A DNA stretch of 64,000 bases from Hydractinia symbiolongicarpus (GCF_029227915.1 NC_079877.1:8742001-8806000), one strand, 5' to 3'; positions 47,577 to 57,832 are shown, counted from the first letter of the stretch. Numbers and translations: made by a program. Notes: generated from the sequence alone by a model not told the origin.

Positions 47577-47670
47577 TCCACCGAGCTGGATTTGAACCAG
47601 CGACCTAAGGATGCATGAGTGGTATAAGTTCGTCTACAGTCCTCCGCTCTACCAACTGAGCTATCGGTGG
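47577..47670 (-). tRNA. tRNA-Tyr (GTA) with intron, unit 37
   Basis: Private G63A turns the U51-G63 wobble into a U-A pair; intron change as in unit 6. Confidence 0.95.
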
Positions 47671-47763
47671 ATGTAGCATCGTACAGTTCTTGTGCAGGAC
47701 TATGCAGGTCATGTCACGTTTGTAGTATGACGTGGTTTTTAAAATGATGCGATAGCTCGCACG

Positions 47764-47835
47764 TAGCAGAGGGTGGTTTCGATCCACCGACCTCTGGGTT
47801 ATGGGCCCAGCACGCTTCCTCTGCGCCACTCTGCT
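47764..47835 (-). tRNA. Initiator tRNA-Met (CAT), unit 37
   Basis: Consensus copy. Confidence 0.97.
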
Positions 47836-47923
47836 GAAGGTAGGTAAGCTGAAATGTGTCTGATGTAAGGTGTAGTTTAGTATTGCGAACAGCACTCGAA
47901 CTATGACCTTTTTACCATTTCCA

Positions 47924-47996
47924 GGGGGATTAGCTCACATGGTAGAGCGCTCGCTTTGCATGCGAGAGATACCGGGATCGATGCCCGGATCCTCCA
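47924..47996 (+). tRNA. tRNA-Ala (TGC), unit 37
   Basis: G46A, as in unit 6. Confidence 0.95.
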
Positions 47997-48255
47997 AGAC
48001 AATGTTTTTAATTTATTTATTTTTATACTAATTTCAGTAGTTGCCAATGGTCATAAGAGGATTTATGATGCTCCTAAGATTACCTGGTATTAATAATAAT
48101 AATAATAATACTAAACCGCGCTGCATATGTCTAGAGCATTTCTTGCTGTTTAATTTCGCATTGACAGTATACACAGTTTCAGCTTTTAACATGATCGACC
48201 GTGTGGCATTCGGGCATTGACGCCATCGCGAACATATTATTTAAATATGAACTCG

Positions 48256-48327
48256 TCCTCGGTAGTATAGTGGTAAGTATCCCCGCCTGTCACGCGGGAG
48301 ACCGGGGTTCGATTCCCCGCCGGGGAG
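48256..48327 (+). tRNA. tRNA-Asp (GTC), unit 38
   Basis: Consensus gene with an eight-T terminator. Confidence 0.97.
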
Positions 48328-48400
48328 GTTTTTTTTATCTTGTCAATGTTTCGTTTCACGTTAGTAGCGTTCGCGGGACTGTCCGGGAATACAGATTTAC

Positions 48401-48473
48401 GCCCGGTTAGCTCAGTCGGTAGAGCATCAGACTTTTAATCTGAGGGTCGCGGGTTCGAGTCCCTCATCGGGCG
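48401..48473 (+). tRNA. tRNA-Lys (TTT), unit 38
   Basis: Consensus copy. Confidence 0.97.
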
Positions 48474-48580
48474 TAACAATTATTTGGTACGATGGTGAAC
48501 TAACTTTCAACACAATGTCTTGTCGAAAGAGGATGAATAACGTAACATTTGCGGAGTGGCAAAGGCGAAGCAAACTTGAT

Positions 48581-48653
48581 GGGGAACTAGCTCAGATGGT
48601 AGAGCGCTCGCTTAGCATGCGAGAGGTACCGGGATCGATGCCCGGGTTCTCCA
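48581..48653 (+). tRNA. tRNA-Ala (AGC), unit 38
   Basis: Consensus copy. Confidence 0.97.
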
Positions 48654-48721
48654 ATGCCTTTTCCATAGGCGTAAAATAAATGAAATTTGCGCAGAGCAAT
48701 TTGCAGCAGCGTTCGTGTCAT

Positions 48722-48837
48722 GTCGGGATGGCCGAGCGGTCTAAGGCGCAAGACTCAAGACAAAATGTTCTTCCACTCATCGCGTGGAGAATTCTGGTCC
48801 TCGAATGAGGGCGTGGGTTCGAATCCCACTTCCGACA
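48722..48837 (+). tRNA. tRNA-Leu (CAA) with intron, unit 38
   Basis: C28A variant. Confidence 0.93.
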
Positions 48838-48878
48838 ACTTTTCCCTGCCACACAAAATTTTAGGCCTAAAATGCAAG

Positions 48879-48972
48879 TCCACCGAGCCGGATTTGAACC
48901 AGCGACCTAAGGATGCCTGAGTGGTATAAGTTCGTCTACAGTCCTCCGCTCTACCAACTGAGCTATCGGTGG
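48879..48972 (-). tRNA. tRNA-Tyr (GTA) with intron, unit 38
   Basis: Consensus copy. Confidence 0.97.
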
Positions 48973-49065
48973 ATGTAGCATCGTACAGTTCTTGTGCAGG
49001 ACTATGCAGGTCATGTCACTTTTGTAGTATGACGTGGTTTTTAAAATGATGCGATAGCTCGCACG

Positions 49066-49137
49066 TAGCAGAGGGTGGTTTCGATCCACCGACCTCTGGG
49101 TTATGGGCCCAGCACGCTTCCTCTGCGCCACTCTGCT
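49066..49137 (-). tRNA. Initiator tRNA-Met (CAT), unit 38
   Basis: Consensus copy. Confidence 0.97.
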
Positions 49138-49225
49138 GAAGGTAGGTAAGCTGAAATGTGTCTGATGTAAGGTGTAGTTTAGTATTGCGAACAGCACTCG
49201 AACTATGACCTTTTTACCATTTCCA

Positions 49226-49298
49226 GGGGGATTAGCTCACATGGTAGAGCGCTCGCTTTGCATGCGAGAGGTACCGGGATCGATGCCCGGATCCTCCA
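49226..49298 (+). tRNA. tRNA-Ala (TGC), unit 38
   Basis: Consensus copy. Confidence 0.97.
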
Positions 49299-49557
49299 AG
49301 ACGATGTTTTTAATTTATTTATTTTTATACTAATTTCAGTAGTTGCCAATGGTCATAAGAGGATTTATGATGCTCCTAAGATTACCTGGTATTAATAATA
49401 ATAATAATAATACTAAACCGCGCTGCATATGTCTAGAGCATTTCTTGCTGTTTAATTTCGCATTGACAGTATACACAGTTTCAGCTTTTAACATGATCGA
49501 CCGTGTGGCATTCGGGCATTGACGCCATCGCGAACATATTATTTAAATATGAACTCG

Positions 49558-49629
49558 TCCTCGGTAGTACAGTGGTAAGTATCCCCGCCTGTCACGCGGG
49601 AGACCGGGGTTCGATTCCCCGCCGGGGAG
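49558..49629 (+). tRNA. tRNA-Asp (GTC), unit 39
   Basis: T13C, giving C13-G22. Confidence 0.97.
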
Positions 49630-49702
49630 GTTCTTTTTATCTTGTCAATGTTTCGTTTCACGTCAGTAGCGTTCGCGGGACTGTCCGGGAATACAGATTT
49701 AC

Positions 49703-49775
49703 GCCCGGTTAGCTCAGTCGGTAGAGCATCAGACTTTTAATCTGAGGGTCGCGGGTTCGAGTCCCTCATCGGGCG
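49703..49775 (+). tRNA. tRNA-Lys (TTT), unit 39
   Basis: Consensus copy. Confidence 0.97.
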
Positions 49776-49882
49776 TAACAATTATTTGGTACGATGGTGA
49801 ACTAACTTTCACCACAATGTCTTGTCGAAAGAGGATGAATAACGTAACATTTGCGGAGTGGCAAAGGCGAAGCAAACTTGAT

Positions 49883-49955
49883 GGGGAACTAGCTCAGATG
49901 GTAGAGCGCTCGCTTAGCATGCGAGAGGTACCGGGATCGATGCCCGGGTTCTCCA
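49883..49955 (+). tRNA. tRNA-Ala (AGC), unit 39
   Basis: Consensus copy. Confidence 0.97.
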
Positions 49956-50023
49956 ATGCCTTTTCCATAGGCGTAAAATAAATGAAATTTGCGCAGAGCA
50001 ATTTGCAGCAGCGTTCGTGTCAT

Positions 50024-50139
50024 GTCGGGATGGCCGAGCGGTCTAAGGCGCCAGACTCAAGACAAAATGTTCTTCCACTCATCGCGTGGAGAATTCTGGT
50101 CCTCGAATGAGGGCGTGGGTTCGAATCCCACTTCCGACA
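50024..50139 (+). tRNA. tRNA-Leu (CAA) with intron, unit 39
   Basis: Consensus copy. Confidence 0.97.
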
Positions 50140-50180
50140 ACTTTTCCCTGCCACACAAAATTTTAGGCCTAAAATGCAAG

Positions 50181-50274
50181 TCCACCGAGCCGGATTTGAA
50201 CCAGCGACCTAAGGATGCCTGAGTGGTATAAGTTCGTCTACAGTCCTCCGCTCTACCAACTGAGCTATCGGTGG
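50181..50274 (-). tRNA. tRNA-Tyr (GTA) with intron, unit 39
   Basis: Consensus copy. Confidence 0.97.
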
Positions 50275-50367
50275 ATGTAGCATCGTACAGTTCTTGTGCA
50301 GGACTATGCAGGTCATGTCACGTTTGTAGTATGACGTGGTTTTTAAAATGATGCGATAGCTCGCACG

Positions 50368-50439
50368 TAGCAGAGGGTGGTTTCGATCCACCGACCTCTG
50401 GGTTATGGGCCCAGCACGCTTCCTCTGCGCCACTCTGCT
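50368..50439 (-). tRNA. Initiator tRNA-Met (CAT), unit 39
   Basis: Consensus copy. Confidence 0.97.
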
Positions 50440-50527
50440 GAAGGTAGGTAAGCTGAAATGTGTCTGATGTAAGGTGTAGTTTAGTATTGCGAACAGCACT
50501 CGAACTATGACCTTTTTACCATTTCCA

Positions 50528-50600
50528 GGGGGATTAGCTCACATGGTAGAGCGCTCGCTTTGCATGCGAGAGGTACCGGGATCGATGCCCGGATCCTCCA
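50528..50600 (+). tRNA. tRNA-Ala (TGC), unit 39
   Basis: Consensus copy. Confidence 0.97.
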
Positions 50601-50859
50601 AGACGATGTTTTTAATTTATTTATTTTTATACTAATTTCAGTAGTTGCCAATGGTCATAAGAGGATTTATGATGCTCCTAAGATTACCTGGTATTAATAA
50701 TAATAATAATAATACTAAACCGCGCTGCATATGTCTAGAGCATTTCTTGCTGTTTAATTTCGCATTGACAGTATACACAGTTTCAGCTTTTAACATGATC
50801 GACCGTGTGGCATTCGGGCATTGACGCCATCGCGAACATATTATTTAAATATGAACTCG

Positions 50860-50931
50860 TCCTCGGTAGTATAGTGGTAAGTATCCCCGCCTGTCACGCG
50901 GGAGACCGGGGTTCGATTCCCCGCCGGGGAG
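50860..50931 (+). tRNA. tRNA-Asp (GTC), unit 40
   Basis: Consensus copy. Confidence 0.97.
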
Positions 50932-51004
50932 GTTCTTTTTATCTTGTCAATGTTTCGTTTCACGTCAGTAGCGTTCGCGGGACTGTCCGGGAATACAGAT
51001 TTAC

Positions 51005-51077
51005 GCCCGGTTAGCTCAGTCGGTAGAGCATCAGACTTTTAATCTGAGGGTCGCGGGTTCGAGTCCCTCATCGGGCG
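51005..51077 (+). tRNA. tRNA-Lys (TTT), unit 40
   Basis: Consensus copy. Confidence 0.97.
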
Positions 51078-51184
51078 TAACAATTATTTGGTACGATGGT
51101 GAACTAACTTTCACCACAATGTCTTGTCGAAAGAGGATGAATAACGTAACATTTGCGGAGTGGCAAAGGCGAAGCAAACTTGAT

Positions 51185-51257
51185 GGGGAACTAGCTCAGA
51201 TGGTAGAGCGCTCGCTTAGCATGCGAGAGGTACCGGGATCGATGCCCGGGTTCTCCA
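51185..51257 (+). tRNA. tRNA-Ala (AGC), unit 40
   Basis: Consensus copy. Confidence 0.97.
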
Positions 51258-51325
51258 ATGCCTTTTCCATAGGCGTAAAATAAATGAAATTTGCGCAGAG
51301 CAATTTGCAGCAGCGTTCGTGTCAT

Positions 51326-51441
51326 GTCGGGATGGCCGAGCGGTCTAAGGCGCCAGACTCAAGACAAAATGTTCTTCCACTCATCGCGTGGAGAATTCTG
51401 GTCCTCGAATGAGGGCGTGGGTGCGAATCCCACTTCCGACA
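51326..51441 (+). tRNA. tRNA-Leu (CAA), unit 40, B-box mutant
   Basis: Private T55G changes the pseudouridine-55 position and the B-box core; promoter strength is probably reduced. Confidence 0.82.
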
Positions 51442-51482
51442 ACTTTTCCCTGCCACACAAAATTTTAGGCCTAAAATGCAAG

Positions 51483-51576
51483 TCCACCGAGCCGGATTTG
51501 AACCAGCGACCTAAGGATGCCTGAGTGGTATAAGTTCGTCTACAGTCCTCCGCTCTACCAACTGAGCTATCGGTGG
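51483..51576 (-). tRNA. tRNA-Tyr (GTA) with intron, unit 40
   Basis: Consensus copy. Confidence 0.97.
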
Positions 51577-51669
51577 ATGTAGCATCGTACAGTTCTTGTG
51601 CAGGACTATGCAGGTCATGTCACGTTTGTAGTATGACGTGGTTTTTAAAATGATGCGATAGCTCGCACG

Positions 51670-51741
51670 TAGCAGAGGGTGGTTTCGATCCACCGACCTC
51701 TGGGTTATGGGCCCAGCACGCTTCCTCTGCGCCACTCTGCT
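51670..51741 (-). tRNA. Initiator tRNA-Met (CAT), unit 40
   Basis: Consensus copy. Confidence 0.97.
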
Positions 51742-51829
51742 GAAGGTAGGTAAGCTGAAATGTGTCTGATGTAAGGTGTAGTTTAGTATTGCGAACAGCA
51801 CTCGAACTATGACCTTTTTACCATTTCCA

Positions 51830-51902
51830 GGGGGATTAGCTCACATGGTAGAGCGCTCGCTTTGCATGCGAGAGGTACCGGGATCGATGCCCGGATCCTC
51901 CA
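51830..51902 (+). tRNA. tRNA-Ala (TGC), unit 40
   Basis: Consensus copy. Confidence 0.97.
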
Positions 51903-52161
51903 AGACGATGTTTTTAATTTATTTATTTTTATACTAATTTCAGTAGTTGCCAATGGTCATAAGAGGATTTATGATGCTCCTAAGATTACCTGGTATTAAT
52001 AATAATAATAATAATACTAAACCGCGCTGCATATGTCTAGAGCATTTCTTGCTGTTTAATTTCGCATTGACAGTATACACAGTTTCAGCTTTTAACATGA
52101 TCGACCGTGTGGCATTCGGGCATTGACGCCATCGCGAACATATTATTTAAATATGAACTCG

Positions 52162-52233
52162 TCCTCGGTAGTATAGTGGTAAGTATCCCCGCCTGTCACG
52201 CGGGAGACCGGGGTTCGATTCCCCGCCGGGGAG
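52162..52233 (+). tRNA. tRNA-Asp (GTC), unit 41
   Basis: Consensus copy. Confidence 0.97.
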
Positions 52234-52306
52234 GTTCTTTTTATCTTGTCAATGTTTCGTTTCACGTCAGTAGCGTTCGCGGGACTGTCCGGGAATACAG
52301 ATTTAC

Positions 52307-52379
52307 GCCCGGTTAGCTCAGTCGGTAAAGCATCAGACTTTTAATCTGAGGGTCGCGGGTTCGAGTCCCTCATCGGGCG
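52307..52379 (+). tRNA. tRNA-Lys (TTT), unit 41
   Basis: Private G22A breaks the C13-G22 pair of the D stem. Confidence 0.88.
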
Positions 52380-52486
52380 TAACAATTATTTGGTACGATG
52401 GTGAACTAACTTTCACCACAATGTCTTGTCGAAAGAGGATGAATAACGTAACATTTGCGGAGTGGCAAAGGCGAAGCAAACTTGAT

Positions 52487-52559
52487 GGGGAACTAGCTCA
52501 GATGGTAGAGCGCTCGCTTAGCATGCGAGAGGTACCGGGATCGATGCCCGGGTTCTCCA
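52487..52559 (+). tRNA. tRNA-Ala (AGC), unit 41
   Basis: Consensus copy. Confidence 0.97.
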
Positions 52560-52627
52560 ATGCCTTTTCCATAGGCGTAAAATAAATGAAATTTGCGCAG
52601 AGCAATTTGCAGCAGCGTTCGTGTCAT

Positions 52628-52743
52628 GTCGGGATGGCCGAGCGGTCTAAGGCGCCAGACTCAAGACAAAATGTTCTTCCACTCATCGCGTGGAGAATTC
52701 TGGTCCTCGAATGAGGGCGTGGGTTCGAATCCCACTTCCGACA
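52628..52743 (+). tRNA. tRNA-Leu (CAA) with intron, unit 41
   Basis: Consensus copy. Confidence 0.97.
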
Positions 52744-52784
52744 ACTTTTCCCTGCCACACAAAATTTTAGGCCTAAAATGCAAG

Positions 52785-52878
52785 TCCACCGAGCCGGATT
52801 TGAACCAGCGACCTAAGGATGCCTGAGTGGTATAAGTTCGTCTACAGTCCTCCGCTCTACCAACTGAGCTATCGGTGG
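52785..52878 (-). tRNA. tRNA-Tyr (GTA) with intron, unit 41
   Basis: Consensus copy. Confidence 0.97.
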
Positions 52879-52971
52879 ATGTAGCATCGTACAGTTCTTG
52901 TGCAGGACTATGCAGGTCATGTCACGTTTGTAGTATGACGTGGTTTTTAAAATGATGCGATAGCTCGCACG

Positions 52972-53043
52972 TAGCAGAGGGTGGTTTCGATCCACCGACC
53001 TCTGGGTTATGGGCCCAGCACGCTTCCTCTGCGCCACTCTGCT
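52972..53043 (-). tRNA. Initiator tRNA-Met (CAT), unit 41
   Basis: Consensus copy. Confidence 0.97.
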
Positions 53044-53131
53044 GAAGGTAGGTAAGCTGAAATGTGTCTGATGTAAGGTGTAGTTTAGTATTGCGAACAG
53101 CACTCGAACTATGACCTTTTTACCATTTCCA

Positions 53132-53204
53132 GGGGGATTAGCTCACATGGTAGAGCGCTCGCTTTGCAAGCGAGAGGTACCGGGATCGATGCCCGGATCC
53201 TCCA
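53132..53204 (+). tRNA. tRNA-Ala (TGC), unit 41
   Basis: Private T38A in the anticodon loop. Confidence 0.93.
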
Positions 53205-53463
53205 AGACGATGTTTTTAATTTATTTATTTTTATACTAATTTCAGTAGTTGCCAATGGTCATAAGAGGATTTATGATGCTCCTAAGATTACCTGGTATTA
53301 ATAATAATAATAATAATACTAAACCGCGCTGCATATGTCTAGAGCATTTCTTGCTGTTTAATTTCGCATTGACAGTATACACAGTTTCAGCTTTTAACAT
53401 GATCGACCGTGTGGCATTCGGGCATTGACGCCATCGCGAACATATTATTTAAATATGAACTCG

Positions 53464-53535
53464 TCCTCGGTAGTACAGTGGTAAGTATCCCCGCCTGTCA
53501 CGCGGGAGACCGGGGTTCAATTCCCCGCCGGGGAG
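53464..53535 (+). tRNA. tRNA-Asp (GTC), unit 42
   Basis: T13C and private G57A; a purine is kept at 57. Confidence 0.95.
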
Positions 53536-53608
53536 GTTCTTTTTATCTTGTCAATGTTTCGTTTCACGTCAGTAGCGTTCGCGGGACTGTCCGGGAATAC
53601 AGATTTAC

Positions 53609-53681
53609 GCCCGGTTAGCTCAGTCGGTAGAGCATCAGACTTTTAATCTGAGGGTCGCGGGTTCGAGTCCCTCATCGGGCG
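53609..53681 (+). tRNA. tRNA-Lys (TTT), unit 42
   Basis: Consensus copy. Confidence 0.97.
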
Positions 53682-53788
53682 TAACAATTATTTGGTACGA
53701 TGGTGAACTAACTTTCACCACAATGTCTTGTCGAAAGAGGATGAATAACGTAACATTTGCGGAGTGGCAAAGGCGAAGCAAACTTGAT

Positions 53789-53861
53789 GGGGAACTAGCT
53801 CAGATGGTAGAGCGCTCGCTTAGCATGCGAGAGGTACCGGGATCGATGCCCGGGTTCTCCA
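53789..53861 (+). tRNA. tRNA-Ala (AGC), unit 42
   Basis: Consensus copy. Confidence 0.97.
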
Positions 53862-53929
53862 ATGCCTTTTCCATAGGCGTAAAATAAATGAAATTTGCGC
53901 AGAGCAATTTGCAGCAGCGTTCGTGTCAT

Positions 53930-54045
53930 GTCGGGATGGCCGAGCGGTCTAAGGCGCCAGACTCAAGACAAAATGTTCTTCCACTCATCGCGTGGAGAAT
54001 TCTGGTCCTCGAATGAGGGCGTGGGTTCGAATCCCACTTCCGACA
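53930..54045 (+). tRNA. tRNA-Leu (CAA) with intron, unit 42
   Basis: Consensus copy. Confidence 0.97.
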
Positions 54046-54086
54046 ACTTTTCCCTGCCACACAAAATTTTAGGCCTAAAATGCAAG

Positions 54087-54180
54087 TCCACCGAGCCGGA
54101 TTTGAACCAGCGACCTAAGGATGCCTGAGTGGTATAAGTTCGTCTACAGTCCTCCGCTCTACCAACTGAGCTATCGGTGG
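54087..54180 (-). tRNA. tRNA-Tyr (GTA) with intron, unit 42
   Basis: Consensus copy. Confidence 0.97.
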
Positions 54181-54273
54181 ATGTAGCATCGTACAGTTCT
54201 TGTGCAGGACTATGCAGGTCATGTCACGTTTGTAGTATGACGTGGTTTTTAAAATGATGCGATAGCTCGCACG

Positions 54274-54345
54274 TAGCAGAGGGTGGTTTCGATCCACCGA
54301 CCTCTGGGTTATGGGCCCAGCACGCTTCCTCTGCGCCACTCTGCT
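54274..54345 (-). tRNA. Initiator tRNA-Met (CAT), unit 42
   Basis: Consensus copy. Confidence 0.97.
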
Positions 54346-54433
54346 GAAGGTAGGTAAGCTGAAATGTGTCTGATGTAAGGTGTAGTTTAGTATTGCGAAC
54401 AGCACTCGAACTATGACCTTTTCACCATTTCCA

Positions 54434-54506
54434 GGGGGATTAGCTCACATGGTAGAGCGCTCGCTTTGCATGTGAGAGGTACCGGGATCGATGCCCGGAT
54501 CCTCCA
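54434..54506 (+). tRNA. tRNA-Ala (TGC), unit 42
   Basis: Private C40T gives a G30-U40 wobble. Confidence 0.94.
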
Positions 54507-54762
54507 AGACGATGTTTTTAATTTATTTATTTTTATACTAATTTCACTAGTTGCCAATGGTCATAAGAGGATTTATGATGCTCCTAAGATTACCTGGTAT
54601 TAATAATAATAATAATACTAAACCGCGCTGCATATGTCTAGAGCATTTCTTGCTGTTTAATTTCGCATTGACAGTATACACAGTTTCAGCTTTTAACATG
54701 ATCGACCGTGTGGCATTCGGGCATTGACGCCATCGCGAACATATTATTTAAATATGAACTCG

Positions 54763-54834
54763 TCCTCGGTAGTACAGTGGTAAGTATCCCCGCCTGTCAC
54801 GCGGGAGACCGGGGTTCGATTCCCCGCCGGGGAG
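54763..54834 (+). tRNA. tRNA-Asp (GTC), unit 43
   Basis: T13C; the unit has only five TAA repeats upstream. Confidence 0.97.
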
Positions 54835-54907
54835 GTTCTTTTTATCTTGTCAATGTTTCGTTTCACGTCAGTAGCGTTCGCGGGACTGTCCGGGAATACA
54901 GATTTAC

Positions 54908-54980
54908 GCCCGGTTAGCTCAGTCGGTAGAGCATCAGACTTTTAATCTGAGGGTCGCGGGTTCGAGTCCCTCATCGGGCG
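54908..54980 (+). tRNA. tRNA-Lys (TTT), unit 43
   Basis: Consensus copy. Confidence 0.97.
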
Positions 54981-55087
54981 TAACAATTATTTGGTACGAT
55001 GGTGAACTAACTTTCACCACAATGTCTTGTCGAAAGAGGATGAATAACGTAACATTTGCGGAGTGGCAAAGGCGAAGCAAACTTGAT

Positions 55088-55160
55088 GGGGAACTAGCTC
55101 AGATGGTAGAGCGCTCGCTTAGCATGCGAGAGGTACCGGGATCGATGCCCGGGTTCTCCA
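55088..55160 (+). tRNA. tRNA-Ala (AGC), unit 43
   Basis: Consensus copy. Confidence 0.97.
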
Positions 55161-55228
55161 ATGCCTTTTCCATAGGCGTAAAATAAATGAAATTTGCGCA
55201 GAGCAATTTGCAGCAGCGTTCGTGTCAT

Positions 55229-55344
55229 GTCGGGATGGCCGAGCGGTCTAAGGCGCCAGACTCAAGACAAAATGTTCTTCCACTCATCGCGTGGAGAATT
55301 CTGGTCCTCGAATGAGGGCGTGGGTTCGAATCCCACTTCCGACA
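55229..55344 (+). tRNA. tRNA-Leu (CAA) with intron, unit 43
   Basis: Consensus copy. Confidence 0.97.
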
Positions 55345-55385
55345 ACTTTTCCCTGCCACACAAAATTTTAGGCCTAAAATGCAAG

Positions 55386-55479
55386 TCCACCGAGCCGGAT
55401 TTGAACCAGCGACCTAAGGATGCCTGAGTGGTATAAGTTCGTCTACAGTCCTCCGCTCTACCAACTGAGCTATCGGTGG
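55386..55479 (-). tRNA. tRNA-Tyr (GTA) with intron, unit 43
   Basis: Consensus copy. Confidence 0.97.
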
Positions 55480-55572
55480 ATGTAGCATCGTACAGTTCTT
55501 GTGCAGGACTATGCAGGTCATGTCACGTTTGTAGTATGACGTGGTTTTTAAAATGATGCGATAGCTCGCACG

Positions 55573-55644
55573 TAGCAGAGGGTGGTTTCGATCCACCGAC
55601 CTCTGGGTTATGGGCCCAGCACGCTTCCTCTGCGCCACTCTGCT
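55573..55644 (-). tRNA. Initiator tRNA-Met (CAT), unit 43
   Basis: Consensus copy. Confidence 0.97.
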
Positions 55645-55732
55645 GAAGGTAGGTAAGCTGAAATGTGTCTGATGTAAGGTGTAGTTTAGTATTGCGAACA
55701 GCACTCGAACTATGACCTTTTTACCATTTCCA

Positions 55733-55805
55733 GGGGGATTAGCTCACATGGTAGAGCGCTCGCTTTGCATGCGAGAGGTACCGGGATCAATGCCCGGATC
55801 CTCCA
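55733..55805 (+). tRNA. tRNA-Ala (TGC), unit 43
   Basis: Private G57A; purine kept. Confidence 0.95.
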
Positions 55806-56064
55806 AGACGATGTTTTTAATTTATTTATTTTTATACTAATTTCAGTAGTTGCCAATGGTCATAAGAGGATTTATGATGCTCCTAAGATTACCTGGTATT
55901 AATAATAATAATAATAATACTAAACCGCGCTGCATATGTCTAGAGCATTTCTTGCTGTTTAATTTCGCATTGACAGTATACACAGTTTCAGCTTTTAACA
56001 TGATCGACCGTGTGGCATTCGGGCATTGACGCCATCGCGAACATATTATTTAAATATGAACTCG

Positions 56065-56136
56065 TCCTCGGTAGTATAGTGGTAAGTATCCCCGCCTGTC
56101 ACGCGGGAGACCGGGGTTCGATTCCCCGCCGGGGAG
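56065..56136 (+). tRNA. tRNA-Asp (GTC), unit 44
   Basis: Consensus copy. Confidence 0.97.
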
Positions 56137-56209
56137 GTTCTTTTTATCTTGTCAATGTTTCGTTTCACGTCAGTAGCGTTCGCGGGACTGTCCGGGAATA
56201 CAGATTTAC

Positions 56210-56282
56210 GCCCGGTTAGCTCAGTCGGTAGAGCATCAGACTTTTAATCTGAGGGTCGCGGGTTCGAGTCCCTCATCGGGCG
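56210..56282 (+). tRNA. tRNA-Lys (TTT), unit 44
   Basis: Consensus copy. Confidence 0.97.
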
Positions 56283-56389
56283 TAACAATTATTTGGTACG
56301 ATGGTGAACTAACTTTCACCACAATGTCTTGTCGAAAGAGGATGAATAACGTAACATTTGCGGAGTGGCAAAGGCGAAGCAAACTTGAT

Positions 56390-56462
56390 GGGGAACTAGC
56401 TCAGATGGTAGAGCGCTCGCTTAGCATGCGAGAGGTACCGGGATCGATGCCCGGGTTCTCCA
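56390..56462 (+). tRNA. tRNA-Ala (AGC), unit 44
   Basis: Consensus copy. Confidence 0.97.
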
Positions 56463-56530
56463 ATGCCTTTTCCATAGGCGTAAAATAAATGAAATTTGCG
56501 CAGAGCAATTTGCAGCAGCGTTCGTGTCAT

Positions 56531-56646
56531 GTCGGGATGGCCGAGCGGTCTAAGGCGCCAGACTCAAGACAAAATGTTCTTCCACTCATCGCGTGGAGAA
56601 TTCTGGTCCTCGAATGAGGGCGTGGGTTCGAATCCCACTTCCGACA
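56531..56646 (+). tRNA. tRNA-Leu (CAA) with intron, unit 44
   Basis: Consensus copy. Confidence 0.97.
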
Positions 56647-56687
56647 ACTTTTCCCTGCCACACAAAATTTTAGGCCTAAAATGCAAG

Positions 56688-56781
56688 TCCACCGAGCCGG
56701 ATTTGAACCAGCGACCTAAGGATGCCTGAGTGGTATAAGTTCGTCTACAGTCCTCCGCTCTACCAACTGAGCTATCGGTGG
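56688..56781 (-). tRNA. tRNA-Tyr (GTA) with intron, unit 44
   Basis: Consensus copy. Confidence 0.97.
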
Positions 56782-56874
56782 ATGTAGCATCGTACAGTTC
56801 TTGTGCAGGACTATGCAGGTCATGTCACGTTTGTAGTATGACGTGGTTTTTAAAATGATGCGATAGCTCGCACG

Positions 56875-56946
56875 TAGCAGAGGGTGGTTTCTATCCACCG
56901 ACCTCTGGGTTATGGGCCCAGCACGCTTCCTCTGCGCCACTCTGCT
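56875..56946 (-). tRNA. Initiator tRNA-Met (CAT), unit 44, B-box mutant
   Basis: Private C56A removes the invariant T-loop C and changes the B box; possibly inactive. Confidence 0.8.
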
Positions 56947-57034
56947 GAAGGTAGGTAAGCTGAAATGTGTCTGATGTAAGGTGTAGTTTAGTATTGCGAA
57001 CAGCACTCGAACTATGACCTTTTTACCATTTCCA

Positions 57035-57107
57035 GGGGGATTAGCTCACATGGTAGAGCACTCGCTTTGCATGCGAGAGGTACCGGGATCGATGCCCGGA
57101 TCCTCCA
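57035..57107 (+). tRNA. tRNA-Ala (TGC), unit 44
   Basis: Private G26A. Confidence 0.95.
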
Positions 57108-57366
57108 AGACGATGTTTTTAATTTATTTATTTTTATACTAATTTCAGTAGTTGCCAATGGTCATAAGAGGATTTATGATGCTCCTAAGATTACCTGGTA
57201 TTAATAATAATAATAATAATACTAAACCGCGCTGCATATGTCTAGAGCATTTCTTGCTGTTTAATTTCGCATTGACAGTATACACAGTTTCAGCTTTTAA
57301 CATGATCGACCGTGTGGCATTCGGGCATTGACGCCATCGCGAACATATTATTTAAATATGAACTCG

Positions 57367-57438
57367 TCCTCGGTAGTATAGTGGTAAGTATCCCCGCCTG
57401 TCACGCGGGAGACCGGGGTTCGATTCCCCGCCGGGGAG
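57367..57438 (+). tRNA. tRNA-Asp (GTC), unit 45
   Basis: Consensus copy. Confidence 0.97.
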
Positions 57439-57511
57439 GTTCTTTTTATCTTGTCAATGTTTCGTTTCACGTCAGTAGCGTTCGCGGGACTGTCCGGGAA
57501 TACAGATTTAC

Positions 57512-57584
57512 GCCCGGTTAGCTCAGTCGGTAGAGCATCAGACTTTTAATCTGAGGGTCGCGGGTTCGAGTCCCTCATCGGGCG
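57512..57584 (+). tRNA. tRNA-Lys (TTT), unit 45
   Basis: Consensus copy. Confidence 0.97.
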
Positions 57585-57691
57585 TAACAATTATTTGGTA
57601 CGATGGTGAACTAACTTTCACCACAATGTCTTGTCGAAAGAGGATGAATAACGTAACATTTGCGGAGTGGCAAAGGCGAAGCAAACTTGAT

Positions 57692-57764
57692 GGGGAACTA
57701 GCTCAGATGGTAGAGCGCTCGCTTAGCATGCGAGAGGTACCGGGATCGATGCCCGGGTTCTCCA
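57692..57764 (+). tRNA. tRNA-Ala (AGC), unit 45
   Basis: Consensus copy. Confidence 0.97.
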
Positions 57765-57832
57765 ATGCCTTTTCCATAGGCGTAAAATAAATGAAATTTG
57801 CGCAGAGCAATTTGCAGCAGCGTTCGTGTCAT

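Larger units (their letters stand above)
41516..49327. repeat. Units 33-38, counterpart of units 1-3 and 5-7
   Basis: Carries the same ordered markers as the left end: Leu C28A, Asp C66T, Asp G68A, the unit-5 type spacer changes, Asp C56G with an 8-T terminator, then Leu C28A again. Overlaps the end of the second 18-kb copy, which shows that the two duplications share units. Confidence 0.9.
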
